Part shown: one piece after another, positions 28,448-36,854 of the stretch | Layout: every line of letters starts with the position of its first letter | How positions within the stretch are numbered: position 1 is the stretch's first letter | NCBI GenBank assembly: GCA_002347685.1 | Contig: DDWS01000048.1 | Location: 5,176 to 69,175 of the forward strand | Reading direction: 5' to 3' | DNA length: 64,000 nt | From: Syntrophaceae bacterium UBA2280 | GTDB taxonomy: Bacteria; Desulfobacterota; Syntrophia; Syntrophales; Smithellaceae | Notes under the pieces: generated by a model | The model's input: the letters and a program-made list of their open reading frames with translations, nothing else | Databases searched by the model: none | Told to the model about the DNA's origin: nothing | Translations under genes and position numbers: made by a program

Positions 28448-28699
28448 AGGCTTCTCCTCTTTTGAATTCTTTTACTCTTCTTGCGGCGGAAATTATGAGT
28501 GTGCTCATACCGTTGCATCCCGATATCCGGACCCTCAAACCGCCGGCTGATTCCGCGTTGATCCGAAGGGGATCGTTTCCTTCTCCGGGAAGTACGCAAG
28601 ATCCCGTTTCTCTATTTCAAAAATTCAAAAAGCTGTCAAGATTATAAGGGATTGCCGCGATTTCCGCGCCGGCATAGTGTTGATTTTTATAGATAATTC

Positions 28700-28769
28700 T
28701 TGACATAACAATTTTCATTGTATAGACGTAAATAAAACGATTGTTTTATTTATTTGGATGACTAGTCAT
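28700..28769 (+). promoter_or_regulatory. promoter with two palindromic operators before the SDR genes
   Basis: TTGACA at 28700-28705 and TATAGA at 28721-28726 (15-base spacer) form a plausible promoter. Directly after it, 10-bp arms TAAATAAAAC (28729-28738) and GTTTTATTTA (28743-28752) form an operator-like palindrome, and a perfect 12-bp palindrome ATGACTAGTCAT sits at 28758-28769. A TetR or GntR-type repressor would fit such sites. Confidence 0.6.
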
Positions 28770-28843
28770 GCATACAATTGATTTTATTTATCTTATTAGT
28801 ATTTAATCATCCATTTGGTGGATGTCATGAAAGGAGAAGGCAT

Positions 28844-29614
28844 TTGGAAAACAAGAGATTCAGTGACAAAGTCATCCTGGTGACGGGCGCCACGTCCGGC
28901 ATCGGAAGGGCCACCGCCGTGGCCTTTGCCAGGGAAGGCGCGCAGGTGATCATGGCGGCCCGCAGGGAAAATCTCGGGCGGGAAGTGGCAGACGAAATCA
29001 GCGCCCTGGGCGGCAAGGCGGTTTTCATCAAGACGGATATCCGGAATCCTGATGAAATCGACCATCTTTTTGAGGCCATATCGAAACAATACGGACGTCT
29101 GGACTGCGCTGTCAACAACGCCGGATTAAGCTCCCTGACGATGCCGCCTGCGACCAAGATTCCCGAAGAAGAATGGGATGACATCCTCAATACCAATCTC
29201 AGGGGCGTCTGGCTGTGCATGAAGCATGAAATCGGGCGGATGCTCAAGCAGGGCGGCGGCGTGATTGTGAACACCGCGTCGGTGCTGGGCCTGATGGGGT
29301 CATCCGGTCTTGCGGCCTATTGTGCCAGCAAACACGGCGTGATCGGCCTGACGAAAACCGCCGCCCTTGAATACGCCCACAAGAATATTCGCATCAATGC
29401 GATCTGCCCAGGACCGATACGAACGAGGATGATGGAGGCCCCTATGGAGATCTACCCCAACATGCTGGAAATGCTTCTTGCCAAAACACCCATGAAAAGA
29501 ATGGGGGAATCCGAAGAGATCGCCGGCGCCGTGCTGTGGCTGTGCTCGGATGAATCGTCCTTTATGACGGGCAAGGAACTGGTTGTGGCCGGCGGACAAG
29601 GGGTTGCGGCATAA
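28844..29614 (+). CDS. short-chain dehydrogenase/reductase, first paralogue
   Basis: A 256-residue classical SDR. It starts at TTG 28844 behind AAAGGAG; no better ATG exists. Cofactor motif TGATSGIGRATAVAFAREGA, NNAG motif in CAVNNAGLSS, catalytic Ser in NTASVLGLMG, and YCASK with the catalytic Tyr and Lys. The GAT/AAR region (AARRENLG) suggests NADP(H) preference. It is followed by a paralogue of identical length 30 bp later. Probable role: oxidation or reduction of a hydroxy/keto group in the same pathway as the divergent MDR enzyme. Confidence 0.9.
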   Translation: MENKRFSDKVILVTGATSGIGRATAVAFAREGAQVIMAARRENLGREVADEISALGGKAVFIKTDIRNPDEIDHLFEAISKQYGRLDCAVNNAGLSSLTMPPATKIPEEEWDDILNTNLRGVWLCMKHEIGRMLKQGGGVIVNTASVLGLMGSSGLAAYCASKHGVIGLTKTAALEYAHKNIRINAICPGPIRTRMMEAPMEIYPNMLEMLLAKTPMKRMGESEEIAGAVLWLCSDESSFMTGKELVVAGGQGVAA

Positions 29615-29644
29615 TGAACGGTTGTGCGAGAAAGGAGAAAGAAT

Positions 29645-30415
29645 TTGAAAGCAAATAGATTTCAAGACAAGGTGGCTTTGGTGACCGGCGGCAATTCCGG
29701 CATCGGTCGTGCTGCCGCAATGATGTTTGCCGCGGAAGGCGCGAAAGTCGTCATCGCCGCCCGCAGAAAAGACCTGGGCGACAGTGTCGTGCAGGATATC
29801 AAAAATCAAGGCGGCCAGGCGGCTTTTATCCGGACGGACGTCACCAGGCGGGAGGACATTGAGAGCCTGTTCGAAGCAATCACCACTCAATACGGCAGGC
29901 TCGATTGCGCCTTCAACAATGCCGGGGTGAGTTCGTCCGCAATGAGACGCACCGTTAATACCACCATGGAAGACTGGGACTGGACCATGAATACCAATCT
30001 GAAAGGCGTGTGGCTTTGCATGAAGCACGAGATTCCCCTGATGCTGAAACAGGGCGGCGGCGCCATCGTGAATAACTCGTCGATCGCCGGCCTGCGTTCG
30101 GAGGCGGGCATATCCATTTATGCGGCCAGCAAACACGCCGTCCTCGGTCTGACCAGGGCGGCGGCTTTGGATTACGCCCATCGCAAGGTCCGCATCAATG
30201 CCGTCTGTCCGGGATTCATCCACACGCCCATGCTGGAGGAACCATGGCAGCTAAACCCGAAGATCCAGGATTTGACAAGGGAGATGGTTCCCATGAAGCG
30301 CTTCGGAAAACCCGAAGAGATTGCCGGGGCGGTTCTGTGGATGTGCTCCGGGGAGGCCTCCTTCATGACCGGCCGCGAAATGGTGATCGGCGGCGGCCAG
30401 GCCATTCATTCGTAG
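29645..30415 (+). CDS. short-chain dehydrogenase/reductase, second paralogue
   Basis: A 256-residue SDR closely related to the preceding gene, probably from tandem duplication. It also starts at TTG (29645) behind AAAGGAG. Motifs: TGGNSGIGRAAAMMF, FNNAGVSS, NNSSIAGLRS, and YAASK with catalytic Tyr and Lys. AARRKDLG again points to NADP(H). Differences are concentrated in the substrate loop after the catalytic Lys, so the two likely act on different substrates or stereoisomers. Confidence 0.9.
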   Translation: MKANRFQDKVALVTGGNSGIGRAAAMMFAAEGAKVVIAARRKDLGDSVVQDIKNQGGQAAFIRTDVTRREDIESLFEAITTQYGRLDCAFNNAGVSSSAMRRTVNTTMEDWDWTMNTNLKGVWLCMKHEIPLMLKQGGGAIVNNSSIAGLRSEAGISIYAASKHAVLGLTRAAALDYAHRKVRINAVCPGFIHTPMLEEPWQLNPKIQDLTREMVPMKRFGKPEEIAGAVLWMCSGEASFMTGREMVIGGGQAIHS

Positions 30416-30643
30416 TCCGTCCGTGGCAGGGTGAATGATCCCGCTTCCACGAAGCCCTGAAATTTCAGACGCGTCGCAGTCGGCGCCGTCGAGTTTACGG
30501 ACACTTCGCCCGGACAGGATCTCCGACAGTCTGCCGGCTATACGCCAAGGCATACCGGATATGCCCGGCAGACTGAGCTTGTCAAAATCCCGGAAAACGG
30601 TGTCAGGTTGCCCGGCAGATGCCCGGGTGACCCTTCCCCGCCT

Positions 30644-30877
30644 TTAGTTCACCATCTGACGGATTTCTTCAAATTCAACTTTGCCTGCCAGCGCGGCTTG
30701 AATGACCTCTTGAAATGAAGGCTCGCAGCGCAGGCAGATCCCGCAGTCCGAGCTGATTTCTTTGGGGACGGGAATCAGCTTGTGCGGCAGTTTTTCAGCC
30801 TTGAGAATTTTCTCCGCCTTCAGGGCGTAGCTGACCGCCTTGAAGAGCATCACGAAATAGGACACGGATTCGCTCAT
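30644..30877 (-). CDS. DUF3343 protein (putative Se/S carrier-like)
   Basis: A 77-residue protein matching DUF3343: MLFKAVSYALKAEKILKAE, a PVPKEISSDCGICLRCEP motif with three cysteines, and an acidic end. Family members are tied to selenium or sulfur handling and often lie beside YedF. The start overlaps the yedF stop by four bases (ATGA), so they are translationally coupled. Function is unproven. Confidence 0.85.
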   Translation of the reverse strand: MSESVSYFVMLFKAVSYALKAEKILKAEKLPHKLIPVPKEISSDCGICLRCEPSFQEVIQAALAGKVEFEEIRQMVN

Positions 30878-31488
30878 GGGGTCAGCAGTCGTCCGGCCCG
30901 GCTCATGGTTTGCGCAATGTCGTACATGTTGGATACGATGCCAACCGCCAGCTGGTCCTTGATTTCGAAGTAGTTCAGGCAGGTACCGCAGACGAGCAAT
31001 TCCACACCCGCCGCAGCCATCTCCTTTAAATCGTCAAGCACCTCGGAGCCTTGCACGGTCAGTTTCACCCCGGTATTATAGAATATCAGAACATCCGGTT
31101 TGGCCTTCTCCAGACAGATCGTATGTAAAAAGGCGCGCATCAGGACGTCTCCCAGCTCATCATTACCGCGCCCCATTTTATCTTCGGCGCAGACAATGAC
31201 GAAAGGCCCGGCGGTTGATGGCGCGGCATTGCACGAAACGGCGATGTTCTCCGAAGGCACGGGCGCACCCGCCTGGCGCGTCAGCAGAATTTCAAAAAGC
31301 CCACCGTTCTGGGCTTCGACTTTCACATCGCAGCCCAGCTTGTTACCCAGTCGTTTGACATTTTCCAGCGCCGTGTCGTTATCGACAATGACTTTGACCT
31401 GCTCGTTGGCTTCAATGGCCTGCTTGGCCAAAACCACCGGCTGCGGGCAGGCAAGCCCCGTGGCGTTGACAATTTTTATTTCACCCAT
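30874..31488 (-). CDS. yedF: YedF-type sulfurtransferase-like selenium-metabolism protein
   Basis: A 204-residue protein. The N-terminal TusA/SirA domain carries the conserved CPxP motif in GLACPQPVVLAKQAI; the C-terminal part is a DsrE-like domain (AEDKMGRGNDELGDVLM, VLIFYNTGVKLTVQGSEVL) ending with cysteine CGTCLNYFEI. The ATG at 31488 has GAGGA seven bases upstream. It is coupled to DUF3343. The two sit at the end of an operon with a double-cubane dehydratase homologue and an ABC importer, suggesting sulfur or selenium transfer linked to an imported substrate. Confidence 0.9.
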   Translation of the reverse strand: MGEIKIVNATGLACPQPVVLAKQAIEANEQVKVIVDNDTALENVKRLGNKLGCDVKVEAQNGGLFEILLTRQAGAPVPSENIAVSCNAAPSTAGPFVIVCAEDKMGRGNDELGDVLMRAFLHTICLEKAKPDVLIFYNTGVKLTVQGSEVLDDLKEMAAAGVELLVCGTCLNYFEIKDQLAVGIVSNMYDIAQTMSRAGRLLTP

Positions 31489-31506
31489 TATCACGTCCTC
31501 AAATCC

Positions 31507-31538
31507 TGTAGGGAACCGCTCGCGAGCGGTTCCCTACA
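31507..31538. repeat. perfect 32-bp palindrome
   Basis: The bases TGTAGGGAACCGCTCG at 31507-31522 are followed directly by their exact reverse complement to 31538, with no loop. It lies in the 57-bp gap between the dehydratase homologue stop and yedF. It looks like an intergenic mobile palindrome or an mRNA-processing hairpin. Confidence 0.9.
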
Positions 31539-31545
31539 ATTATTT

Positions 31546-32706
31546 TTATTGCGCCATTTCCAGCATGGCTTCCACGCGGGTGCGCAGCTGCCCCACATCG
31601 CTTTGCGAATAATCCGTTTCGATTTTTAAAAACGGCAATCCGTATTTCGCGGCGATGCGTTCTTTAATTTTCTGTGATTCGATATTGTACGAATGGCACG
31701 CATGCAGCACGACATCCACCACCGCATCCGGCTTGAACTTTTCAATAATTCGGTCGAGCTCCGTCAGGCGATTGGTGTTGGGCGTCATGCAGGAGCAGGG
31801 TACGTCCAGATACCGGCGGGATACCGCGCGATACGGGTCTTTTGCATTTTCCTCAAAATGTCCCGCATAGGCTTTCATTCCCGTGCAGGCGTCCAGATAC
31901 ACGATAACGCCGCCCGCCTCTTCAATGATTTTGAAAACCTTCGTCGCATCGCCGCCCACCGGACAGCCGGTAACCAAAACACGGGGAGAATCCGTCGTGC
32001 CATGACAGATGCCATCGGCCACGCGCTTCTGGAGTTTGATAATAGACGCCTCCAGAAGCGGCAGCATATCTTCAGTGGAGGCCACCTGGCCCAGATAGGT
32101 CAGATCATAGATCTCCTGCCAGGTGATGGGTGAAGGCGTAAGCGCCGCAAAATCGAAGATCTCATTGAGAAGCTTATTTTTCAGATTTGTATTTTTTATT
32201 TCTTTTTCAACGTCCGCATCCGAGACTTTGCACTCGAAGGTCTGCTCCAGAAATCCGGCAAGCTTCCGGATCATCACCGTCCAGTTGTCCTGGGCTTCCT
32301 TCTGATCCGGAAGCTGGGGCAAATCCATCACGTGGGTGGGTTTGACGTCCGCGATCAGCTCAAACATTTTTTTCTTGCCGTCACAGGTCGTCTCGGCAAT
32401 CACCGCCTCAGACAGAGAATAAAAAGGACAAGTGTCCGTCCGGATAAATCCGTAACTCGATTTGATGAGCGGACAGAGGTTTGCCGGCAGCACTTCCTCA
32501 CCGGCGGCGATGGTCTTGTCGGCAAAGGCGCACAGCACCGCTGGCACCATTCCTGCCGCGCGGATGACTTCCATCGGTGCGTATCCGCAATAAATCCCGA
32601 CTACGTTTTTACCTTTTTCCCGTTTGGACTGAATATAGCTTAAACACCTTTTTGCCGGCTCACCGGCAAATCCGTCATTTACCAGAGGTTCAACACCTTC
32701 TTTCAT
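31546..32706 (-). CDS. 2-hydroxyacyl-CoA dehydratase family (double-cubane-cluster protein)
   Basis: A 386-residue homologue of HgdB/FldC/YjiM. ATG 32706 follows GGGAGGA. Cysteine-containing motifs: GIYCGYAPMEVIRAAGMVP, ANLCPLIKSSYGF, TDTCPFY and AETTCDGKKKMFELI, which hold the unusual [8Fe-9S] or [4Fe-4S] clusters in this family, and CSCMTPNTNRL and HACHSYNIE near the end. Members reduce difficult substrates such as acetylene, hydrazine or hydroxyacyl-CoAs after activation by an ATPase (archerase), which I do not see in this window. It sits between an ABC importer and yedF. Confidence 0.88.
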   Translation of the reverse strand: MKEGVEPLVNDGFAGEPAKRCLSYIQSKREKGKNVVGIYCGYAPMEVIRAAGMVPAVLCAFADKTIAAGEEVLPANLCPLIKSSYGFIRTDTCPFYSLSEAVIAETTCDGKKKMFELIADVKPTHVMDLPQLPDQKEAQDNWTVMIRKLAGFLEQTFECKVSDADVEKEIKNTNLKNKLLNEIFDFAALTPSPITWQEIYDLTYLGQVASTEDMLPLLEASIIKLQKRVADGICHGTTDSPRVLVTGCPVGGDATKVFKIIEEAGGVIVYLDACTGMKAYAGHFEENAKDPYRAVSRRYLDVPCSCMTPNTNRLTELDRIIEKFKPDAVVDVVLHACHSYNIESQKIKERIAAKYGLPFLKIETDYSQSDVGQLRTRVEAMLEMAQ

Positions 32707-32729
32707 AGGTTCCTCCCTATTTCTTGTTT

Positions 32730-33755
32730 TCATTTTTTGTATTTTTCGTGCGCCTTTTTCAGGAAAGTCTCATCCACAACCAGCACCATGGCAACTGGCG
32801 CTGTGATGAATTCCACGTCCAGACCGAATTTTTCGGCGGCTTTATGACCGTCTTTTGTAAAATATCCGTCCGGAGAAAGTGCCTTGAGTGTAAAGGCGAT
32901 GGTTTCATCAAAGACTTTGAGATCTGCGCTGGAAAACGTGGGTCTGGCTTTTGCCGCCACTTCGGCGGGGCTGTGGCTTTTCTGCCAGTACATGGCGCGC
33001 ACCACGGCATTGGTGAAGCGCTGGATCATATCCGGATCATTCTTGACCAGTGCGTCGTTGACCTGCACGACAAACAACGGATATTCATCATACCCGATGA
33101 CCGCTTTGTGCTGGGCCGGTTCAACCATGTCCACCAGCGGCTTGTAGCCGCGACGAAGAAGCTCAATTTTCATGTTGTCAATGCCGAGCACGCCGTCAAT
33201 ATCGCCTTTTTCCAGCGCGGCGATTTCGGAGCCGCGCGGAATGTTCACAAACATGACGTCTTTATTGGGATCGAGGCCGCCGTATTTGACCACGGCGCGG
33301 GCAAACGACCGGTAGGACGACCCCTCCAGTCCGCCGTCAATTTTCTTGCCCTTCAGGTCTGCGATGCTATTAATTTTCTTTGAACCGAAATACGACCAGG
33401 GATGAAGCCTCGTGGTCGTCATAATCATCTTCGTGCTTTTTCCCTGCTGATAGGTCTTGAGCACCTGCTCGTAGCCGGTCAGGCCGAAATGCGCATCGCC
33501 CTTGATGACTGCCGCATGAACATTGTGTCCGCCCATGACGGTCACAAATCCGACGTCCAGGCCCTCTTCCTTGAAATATCCCAACTGATCGGCCAGATAG
33601 ATCGGCAGCCACGGCACCAGATAATTCGGCTGGACGATGACGACTTTCTTGACGGTCATTTTCGACCCTACAGCCGATTTGCTGTCACACCAGGCGGGCG
33701 TCGCCGCCAAAGCCAGGCAAAGCACGCCCAAAACCAAACAACACAATTTTTTCAT
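32730..33755 (-). CDS. ABC transporter substrate-binding protein (NMT1/TauA/SsuA type)
   Basis: A 341-residue periplasmic binding protein. Signal peptide: residues about 1-23 (LGVLCLALAATPAWC). The NMT1-type lobe starts with VVIVQPNYLVPWLPIYLADQ and continues with YFKEEGLDVGFVTVMGG and VIKGDAHFGLTGYEQ. Related proteins bind sulfonates, nitrate, pyrimidines or riboflavin, so a small anionic or heteroaromatic ligand is likely. The permease and ATPase genes lie immediately upstream. Confidence 0.9.
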   Translation of the reverse strand: MKKLCCLVLGVLCLALAATPAWCDSKSAVGSKMTVKKVVIVQPNYLVPWLPIYLADQLGYFKEEGLDVGFVTVMGGHNVHAAVIKGDAHFGLTGYEQVLKTYQQGKSTKMIMTTTRLHPWSYFGSKKINSIADLKGKKIDGGLEGSSYRSFARAVVKYGGLDPNKDVMFVNIPRGSEIAALEKGDIDGVLGIDNMKIELLRRGYKPLVDMVEPAQHKAVIGYDEYPLFVVQVNDALVKNDPDMIQRFTNAVVRAMYWQKSHSPAEVAAKARPTFSSADLKVFDETIAFTLKALSPDGYFTKDGHKAAEKFGLDVEFITAPVAMVLVVDETFLKKAHEKYKK

Positions 33756-33800
33756 ACAAATCTCCTTTTAGAGTGAAATTATCCGCACGAGGCGGTTGAT

Positions 33801-34565
33801 CTAACCTTCCGAGGGGCGCCAGCGAAGAATCCGGTGCTCCGCGTATTTGACGCCTTCATTCATCAGCATCATTAAAATGGTCATCACCAGAATCGTGGAG
33901 AAAACTCGTGTGGTGTTGAACATATTGCCCGCATATTGCACCAGATGCCCCAGTCCGGCCATGGACCCGATGTACTCACCGACAATGGCGCCCAAGAGCG
34001 CCACACCCAGCCCCGCGCGCAGGCCGGTAAAAAGCCACGGCAGGCTCGACGGCAACACGATTTTGAAAAGAATTTGGGCGCGGCTGGCGCCCATGAGTTT
34101 TGCCGCGTTGATCAACCGGGGCTCGACGTTTTTGAAACCGCCGTAGGCGTTAAAATACATGATGAAGAATACCCAGACGAAGGCCAGAAAGATTTTTGAG
34201 TTGATGCCCAGACCAAACCACAAAATAAACAGCGGCCCCAGGGCAAGCTTGGGAATGCCATAAATGGCGACAATGAGCGGGTCCATGATCTTTTCAACCA
34301 TTTTAAAGCGCGCCATGACAAACGCCATGATCACGCCGCCTGCGCACCCCAGAAAAAGTCCGATCAGCATCGCTTTCATTGTGATCGAGATGTGGGGCCA
34401 GATTTCACACGAGGCAAAAAGATTTTTAAAATCGATCAGGATGGAAGAGGGCCTGCTGACATAAAATGGATCCGCCCATCCCCAATGGGCCAGCGCCTCC
34501 CAGATCAAAAGCAGCGTCGAAACAAAAAGAATCCTCAGAATATTGGTCTTGAGCCGATCGGACAT
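33801..34565 (-). CDS. ABC transporter permease (SsuC/TauC type)
   Basis: A 254-residue integral membrane permease with about six helices. The EAA loop, which contacts the ATPase, is RLINAAKLMGASRAQILFKIVLPSS-like (positions about 170-195). It begins LRILFVSTLLLIWEALAHW. ATG 34565 lies one base after the ATPase stop, so translation is coupled. It forms the transmembrane channel of the importer with its neighbours. Confidence 0.9.
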   Translation of the reverse strand: MSDRLKTNILRILFVSTLLLIWEALAHWGWADPFYVSRPSSILIDFKNLFASCEIWPHISITMKAMLIGLFLGCAGGVIMAFVMARFKMVEKIMDPLIVAIYGIPKLALGPLFILWFGLGINSKIFLAFVWVFFIMYFNAYGGFKNVEPRLINAAKLMGASRAQILFKIVLPSSLPWLFTGLRAGLGVALLGAIVGEYIGSMAGLGHLVQYAGNMFNTTRVFSTILVMTILMMLMNEGVKYAEHRILRWRPSEG

Positions 34566-34566
34566 T

Positions 34567-35418
34567 TTATTCCACACAATGCACCCCCGAGCGAGACCGC
34601 TCCACTTCCACTTTCAGATCACGCCAGATCAGCCGATGCAGATCGATAAAGGTCGTATCGTATCGAATTTCCAGAGGAGACCGGGGCCGGGGAAGCAGTA
34701 TGTTGTATTGCGCCTTGATGGTGGAGGGCCTGGCCGACATCAGCACAAGCCGGTCGGCAAGTGTAATGGCCTCGGTCAGATCATGGGTGACAAAAATAAT
34801 CGCCTTTCGCGTCTTTTTCCAAATCTGGAGAATGTATTCCTGCATGAGTTCGCGTGTAAACACATCCAGCGCCGCAAAGGGCTCGTCCATGATGATCACT
34901 TCCGGATCGATGGCCAGCACCCGAATAATATCCACGCGCTTTTTCATGCCGCCGGAAAGTTCGTGCGGATAGTTATTTTCAAAACCGGAAAGGCCCGACT
35001 CCGCAATCAGGTGCATGGCAATGGCTCTGGCCTCTTTCTTTTTGACGTTGCGGAATTCAAGGCCGAACGTGACATTATCCAGAACGGTTCGCCATGGGAG
35101 CAAGGAGTCCATCTGAGAGACATAACCGATTTTTTTTGAAATCCCCCGGAGTGCTTCACCGTCTAAGAGCACCGATCCCTCCGTTGGCATAAGCAGGCCG
35201 GACATAATGTTCAACAGAGTGCTTTTACCGCAGCCGCTCGGGCCGACGACGGACAAAAACTCGTGCGAGGCGACATCAAAAGATACGTTGTTTAAAACTC
35301 TAATGTCCGCCTGAGCGCCGTTGGAGAAGGTATGGCTCACGGCGCGGACGATGAAGCGCAATTCTTGTTCATCCGAAGCGGATGCAAGGATAGCGTCCTT
35401 TAAAACTTCCTGGCCCAT
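34567..35418 (-). CDS. ABC transporter ATPase (SsuB/TauB type)
   Basis: A 283-residue ATPase. Walker A GPSGCGKSTLLN, Q-loop region YVSQMDSLLPWRT, signature LSGGMKKRVDI, Walker B VIIMDEPFAALD and switch His in VTHDLTEAITLADR. It begins the minus-strand operon ATPase, permease, binding protein, dehydratase, YedF, DUF3343. A hairpin and a long inverted repeat lie upstream in the 440-bp gap. Confidence 0.92.
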   Translation of the reverse strand: MGQEVLKDAILASASDEQELRFIVRAVSHTFSNGAQADIRVLNNVSFDVASHEFLSVVGPSGCGKSTLLNIMSGLLMPTEGSVLLDGEALRGISKKIGYVSQMDSLLPWRTVLDNVTFGLEFRNVKKKEARAIAMHLIAESGLSGFENNYPHELSGGMKKRVDIIRVLAIDPEVIIMDEPFAALDVFTRELMQEYILQIWKKTRKAIIFVTHDLTEAITLADRLVLMSARPSTIKAQYNILLPRPRSPLEIRYDTTFIDLHRLIWRDLKVEVERSRSGVHCVE

Positions 35419-35484
35419 GAACAGGTCTCCTGATTAGAATGGTAGAATCGGGGGAATAACCGAAAAAAGAATACTAAAGAAAAC

Positions 35485-35523
35485 CCCGACATCCTGCTTT
35501 GTGCGGGTGAACCGCACGTCGGG
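35485..35523 (-). terminator. hairpin at the head of the ABC operon
   Basis: CCCGAC pairs with GTCGGG and inner GTGCGG with CCGCAC. On the minus strand it is followed by GTTTTCTTT. It may end transcripts from the MvhD gene or attenuate the ABC operon. Confidence 0.5.
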
Positions 35524-35531
35524 CTTTATAT

Positions 35532-35622
35532 ATGACGAATACCTATAGATCAAATTCATTATAGTTATATATCCAGCCGTCATATAACTATAATGAATTT
35601 GTCTGGCGTATCGGTGCGTCAT
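35532..35622. repeat. 91-bp element with perfect 20-bp inverted arms
   Basis: Arms CAAATTCATTATAGTTATAT (35551-35570) and its exact complement (35582-35601) enclose an 11-base loop. Outside them the match continues imperfectly to ATGACG at 35532 and CGTCAT ending at 35622. The outline is that of a non-coding miniature transposable element. The rest of the gap (35623-35861) has short open frames on both strands without recognisable domains. Confidence 0.7.
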
Positions 35623-35861
35623 GATATGGAAGCCCCACAATCATGGTGATATTAAAGAAGGCCGGTATGGATCAGGCCATTAGAAATATGGTCCGGAATG
35701 AGACCTGTGCATTCATAAATGATGCGGCAAGTCTTCTCAATGAAGATCAGTTGGCGGTCCTCAGTACGCAGAAGCCTGATCGTTTCCGGCAACCGTGCTT
35801 GACTTGACGCGATAAAAAAACCACGGTCGCGGCATATCGCCACACTTGTCGTTGACCTTCC

Positions 35862-36302
35862 TTACGAAAGTTTTTTGACCATCTTTTCCGCAGGTCCCAG
35901 AGCTTTGACTTTGGCTGTAGCGCCTTTGATGACTTGCGCAAAACGGTCGCCTTCGGAGGCGGATACCCAGGTAAAGAGCGTTCTGTCGCCTTCCACGCCA
36001 ATGTAATTTAAGAAACTTTTTAAGGCCGCAAATTTTCGGCGGGCTACTAGGTTACCGGATATGTAATGGCATTCACCCGGATGACAACCCGAAACCAAAA
36101 CACCGTCTGCGCCTTCCTGAAGCGCCTTGACGATATAAAATGGATTGATTCTGCCCGTGCAGGGCACGCGGATGATTCGAACATTGGGCGGATACTGAAT
36201 CCGGCTGATACCGGCCAGATCGGCTCCCGCGTACGTACACCAGTTACAGACAATAGCGGCGATTTTCGGTTCCCATTCTTTGTTCGCTAAATTTTCAGAC
36301 AT
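35862..36302 (-). CDS. mvhD: MvhD/FrhD-type hydrogenase delta subunit (orphan)
   Basis: A 146-residue [2Fe-2S] protein of the methyl-viologen-reducing hydrogenase delta family. The motifs are AAIVCNWCTYAGADLAG, RVPCTGRINPFYIVKAL and LVSGCHPGECHYISGN, which hold five cysteines. MvhD passes electrons between hydrogenase or formate dehydrogenase and heterodisulfide reductase HdrA. No Hdr or hydrogenase genes are nearby. The ATG 36302 follows AAAGGAG and the frame overlaps the HExxH gene end by 16 bp. Confidence 0.9.
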   Translation of the reverse strand: MSENLANKEWEPKIAAIVCNWCTYAGADLAGISRIQYPPNVRIIRVPCTGRINPFYIVKALQEGADGVLVSGCHPGECHYISGNLVARRKFAALKSFLNYIGVEGDRTLFTWVSASEGDRFAQVIKGATAKVKALGPAEKMVKKLS

Positions 36303-36820
36303 GTATTCTCCTTTTTGCAATGTATTTTCAGCAAACGGTTATTCAAGCGGGGCGGCCCGCAGACTTTGCGGAACCGGTCAATATCAAAGCCCCATGCTCT
36401 TGCCAGGTTGTCGGCATGCTGTTCATTTTCCAAATTGTTATCCCAGAACTTGAAGTGACGGAGATGATCATGGGCCAGTTCGTGGGCAATGAGAGCCATC
36501 GCGATGTCTTCATCAAGTTCATTTAACTGCTTTGCGTCGATTCTGATGCAGTGATCTCTAGTGACCTCTGCTGTGCCGCCGGAAATGGTGCTGCCCTCCA
36601 TCACCGATCCAAAGAATAAATCACGGTGAAAACCGGACTGAACAATTTTTCCAACGGTCTTGACGAGCAGTGCCCTTATGTCATCCGATGCAATGTCAAT
36701 GCTCTGAAAGAATTCTTCCACTTCCGTAATCCGGCGAAAAAGGGCACCAGGAAACATTTCCTGTGCCGGTAATTTCTCACACAATTCGACAGGGTTCACG
36801 ACGCTTTGTTTTTCCATCAT
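36287..36820 (-). CDS. HExxH metalloprotease-like protein
   Basis: A 177-residue protein with a zinc-protease motif IAHELAHDHLRH and a downstream ENEQHADNLARAWGFD that could supply the third ligand (glutamate, ExxAD as in M48-like gluzincins). No membrane segment or signal peptide is evident, so it would be a soluble cytosolic peptidase. Starts are uncertain: ATG 36820 is used, TTG 36850 just after the HesB-like stop is possible. It sits between HesB-like and MvhD genes and overlaps the latter. Confidence 0.7.
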   Translation of the reverse strand: MMEKQSVVNPVELCEKLPAQEMFPGALFRRITEVEEFFQSIDIASDDIRALLVKTVGKIVQSGFHRDLFFGSVMEGSTISGGTAEVTRDHCIRIDAKQLNELDEDIAMALIAHELAHDHLRHFKFWDNNLENEQHADNLARAWGFDIDRFRKVCGPPRLNNRLLKIHCKKENTCLKI

Positions 36821-36854
36821 AAAATGAATAAAAGAGGTGAAACCAATCAACTCA

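Noticed and set aside
35419..35640. Possible TPP riboswitch upstream of an NMT1-type transporter
   Set aside because: The conserved CUGAGA and following helix are not found; only simple hairpins are seen.
35644..35861. Short open frames on both strands (about 50-63 codons)
   Set aside because: Neither has a ribosome site or a recognised motif; they overlap each other.
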